Shown: positions 15,366-16,956 of the stretch, in pieces
Layout: each line of letters starts with the position of its first letter
How positions within the stretch are numbered: the first letter of the stretch is position 1
Assembly (NCBI GenBank): GCA_947039055.1
Contig: CAMQYB010000017.1
Coordinates: 1 to 16,956 of the forward strand
DNA length: 16,956 nt
DNA from: an uncultured Deferribacteraceae bacterium
GTDB lineage: Bacteria; Chrysiogenota; Deferribacteres; Deferribacterales; Mucispirillaceae
Direction: 5' to 3'
The notes under the pieces: generated by a model
Databases searched by the model: none
What the model was told of the DNA's origin: nothing
The model's input: the letters and a program-made list of their open reading frames with translations, nothing else
Program-made: the position numbers and the translations under genes

Positions 15366-16678
15366 TATTGTGATACCCCTGGTAAATATCTTCCTATAGC
15401 TGCTAGTGATGAGAAAATATTATTCATTGTTAATGCTCTATCACGTTTAAGTTGTGATAAAGATCTTTCAACATCGTTTAACTCTGTTGCAGATGTTTGT
15501 CCGTTAAGAAATCTTGCAAGTGATAGTTCGTATGAACGTTGTCCTAAAACTATCGCTTCATTATTAAGTGTTAATATGCTTTGGTACTGATTATATATTA
15601 GAAGAGAATCTAAAAGATCACTTGTTATATTTCTTCTTTCTGAATTTTTTTGAAAACCTTTTATCTGACTATCTACGATATATTGTTTCTTTTGTGACTT
15701 AGACTTAAATCCATCAAAAAACTCATAAGTTAAGAATATTCCAACATATCCTTCATCGCTAGTAATGTTACCTGCTGGTAATCCTAACGATGCTGTATCT
15801 GAAAAGTTACCGTAATTACTTATTCCATAACCACCTGCAAGGCTTAATTGAGGAAGATTACCTTTTCCTACTGCTTTCGCATTGTACATATCTGATTCAA
15901 TTTGAATATCATATATTTTTAACTGGTTTATAAGTTCAACCCCGTCACTATTACCTAAATTAGAAGTAATTATTTCATCAGTTAATACAGGTTTATTCAT
16001 CTTTCCAAATAAAGTTGATAGATTAATTTCTTCATTAGGGTCTATATATATCAACGTTTTAAGCAGTCTATAAGCGTTTGACCTATCAATATTAGTTGTT
16101 GCAACCTCAATTTTTCTGCTTGCTATATCAGCTGATATTTTTATTAAATCAGCTTGTGGTGCTCTTACCGCTGCTTGAGTTTCAATCAATTTTTTACTTC
16201 TCACAGCATTTGCATAAGATTCTTTAGCAATTTCTAGAAATAGATCTGACACTAACGCAGAAAAATACGCTAGCTTTATAGAGTACACTAACTCTGTCTC
16301 AATAATATCTCTCTGTACGGCTGTCGCCTCTTTTGTAAACTTGACAGCGTTGATGGAGTCACTTATTGCACCAAAAGCATAAAGTAGATAATTGGCTTCA
16401 ACACCGATATTACCAAGATAATTACTTGATGTTATGCTTTTTTCAAAAAACAGATCAGACCCAACTCTGTACTGTCCTTTTAAAGCAACGGTTGGTAGGT
16501 TAGTTGCAGAAATCTCATTCAATACTTCTTGAACCTTTTCTATCTGTTTTAAAGCAGCATTTAGATCATCACTATTTTCTATACCAAACTGTATAGCGTT
16601 TTCTAATGAGATCTCTCTTGAATATAGGTTCACTGTGAAAAGAGATATTAGTAATATTGAAAGTATCATACGGATCAT
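15365..16678 (-). CDS. TolC-like outer-membrane efflux channel
   Basis: This is the predicted outer-membrane exit duct for the pump, 437 residues, the usual length for the family. An N-terminal signal peptide (about 1-20, hydrophobic core ILSILLISLFTV) precedes REISLENAIQFGIENSDDL, the standard start of the mature protein. Long helical segments alternate with short strands in two structural repeats. ARFLNGQTSATELNDVERS in the second repeat matches the family's G-x-x-S-x-x-x-L-x-x-x-E region, and the protein ends near GRYLPG. The frame stays open to 16798, but that extension is not signal-like and would begin upstream of the promoter. The ATG at 16678 begins the signal peptide and has AGAGG upstream, though 13 bases away. 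It is the first gene of the operon, followed by adaptor and pump. Confidence 0.9.
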   Translation of the reverse strand: MIRMILSILLISLFTVNLYSREISLENAIQFGIENSDDLNAALKQIEKVQEVLNEISATNLPTVALKGQYRVGSDLFFEKSITSSNYLGNIGVEANYLLYAFGAISDSINAVKFTKEATAVQRDIIETELVYSIKLAYFSALVSDLFLEIAKESYANAVRSKKLIETQAAVRAPQADLIKISADIASRKIEVATTNIDRSNAYRLLKTLIYIDPNEEINLSTLFGKMNKPVLTDEIITSNLGNSDGVELINQLKIYDIQIESDMYNAKAVGKGNLPQLSLAGGYGISNYGNFSDTASLGLPAGNITSDEGYVGIFLTYEFFDGFKSKSQKKQYIVDSQIKGFQKNSERRNITSDLLDSLLIYNQYQSILTLNNEAIVLGQRSYELSLARFLNGQTSATELNDVERSLSQLKRDRALTMNNIFSSLAAIGRYLPGVSQ

Positions 16679-16702
16679 AGTATTAAACAAACCTCTTGAA
16701 TA

Positions 16703-16732
16703 ATTATAAATAAAATAGAATGTGAATTGTAA
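16703..16732 (-). promoter_or_regulatory. Sigma-70-type promoter for the efflux operon
   Basis: On the minus strand, TTACAA (16732-16727) and a perfect TATAAT (16708-16703) are separated by 18 bases. Transcription would begin near 16696, only about 18 bases before the ATG at 16678, with the AGAGG site at the very 5' end of the RNA. No operator dyad is obvious nearby. Bases 16733-16956 show nothing else recognisable. Confidence 0.65.
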
Positions 16733-16956
16733 CTCATTTATAAGACAATGTAAAATGGTTTTTTGTTCTATCTCATTTTTTAATCTATTTATAAACAAAT
16801 AATTTTATTAACGAATTAACATATTATCTACTACATACAGGTCACCGTAAATTAATAACTTCAACTTTATTTTACTGCTTGAATGATAAATATTTTTACT
16901 GGTTACGATTTTTAGAACTATAACTTGATTAATAATTGTGTGAGTAATAATAGTGC

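Noticed and set aside
16679..16798. N-terminal extension of the TolC-like protein by 40 residues
   Set aside because: The promoter with a perfect -10 lies inside it, and the signal peptide begins at the ATG at 16678.
1..16956. Mobile elements, CRISPR arrays, tRNA or rRNA genes
   Set aside because: No transposase or integrase frame, no regularly spaced repeats and no tRNA or rRNA-like sequence were found on either strand.

Overview
The window is AT-rich (roughly one third G+C by eye) and comes from a Gram-negative (diderm) bacterium: it encodes a TolC-type outer-membrane channel with an RND pump, and an inner-membrane PhoR/PstSCAB-type phosphate system. I cannot assign a phylum from sequence alone. 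The order outer-membrane channel, adaptor, RND pump, combined with an adaptor that seems to lack its coiled-coil hairpin, recalls the Borrelia BesC-BesA-BesB pump. That is a resemblance, not an identification. Gene packing is tight, with many 1-11 base overlaps and several TTG or GTG starts. There are no mobile elements, tRNA or rRNA genes, or CRISPR arrays.

Region 1 (about 121-3400, minus strand) reads moeA, mobA, cobS-like, cobC. The first two genes serve the molybdenum cofactor. The last two belong to cobalamin nucleotide-loop assembly. The CobS-like protein keeps the fold signature but has lost most of the acidic metal motif. The cobC reading frame has no ATG, GTG or TTG at its natural beginning and may start at ATT.

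Region 2 (about 3494-9352, plus strand) is a phosphate-starvation operon: a candidate PhoB box, then pstC, pstA, pstB, phoU, phoB and phoR. It ends at a terminator that looks functional in both directions. No pstS is present. A dyad framed by 9-base direct repeats sits between pstB and phoU and may divide transporter genes from regulator genes.

Region 3 (9408-10966, minus strand) holds an M20-family amidohydrolase of the carbamoylase/allantoate type with its own promoter, and a 326-base gene-free stretch containing small dyads and a weak terminator-like hairpin.

Region 4 (10967-16732, minus strand) is an efflux operon: a strong promoter, the TolC-like channel, a short adaptor, the RND pump and, 35 bases further on, an isochorismatase-family hydrolase. 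The pump lacks the two transmembrane aspartates and the lysine that form the proton relay in AcrB. Together with the hairpin-less adaptor, this makes the operon the most unusual element of the window.
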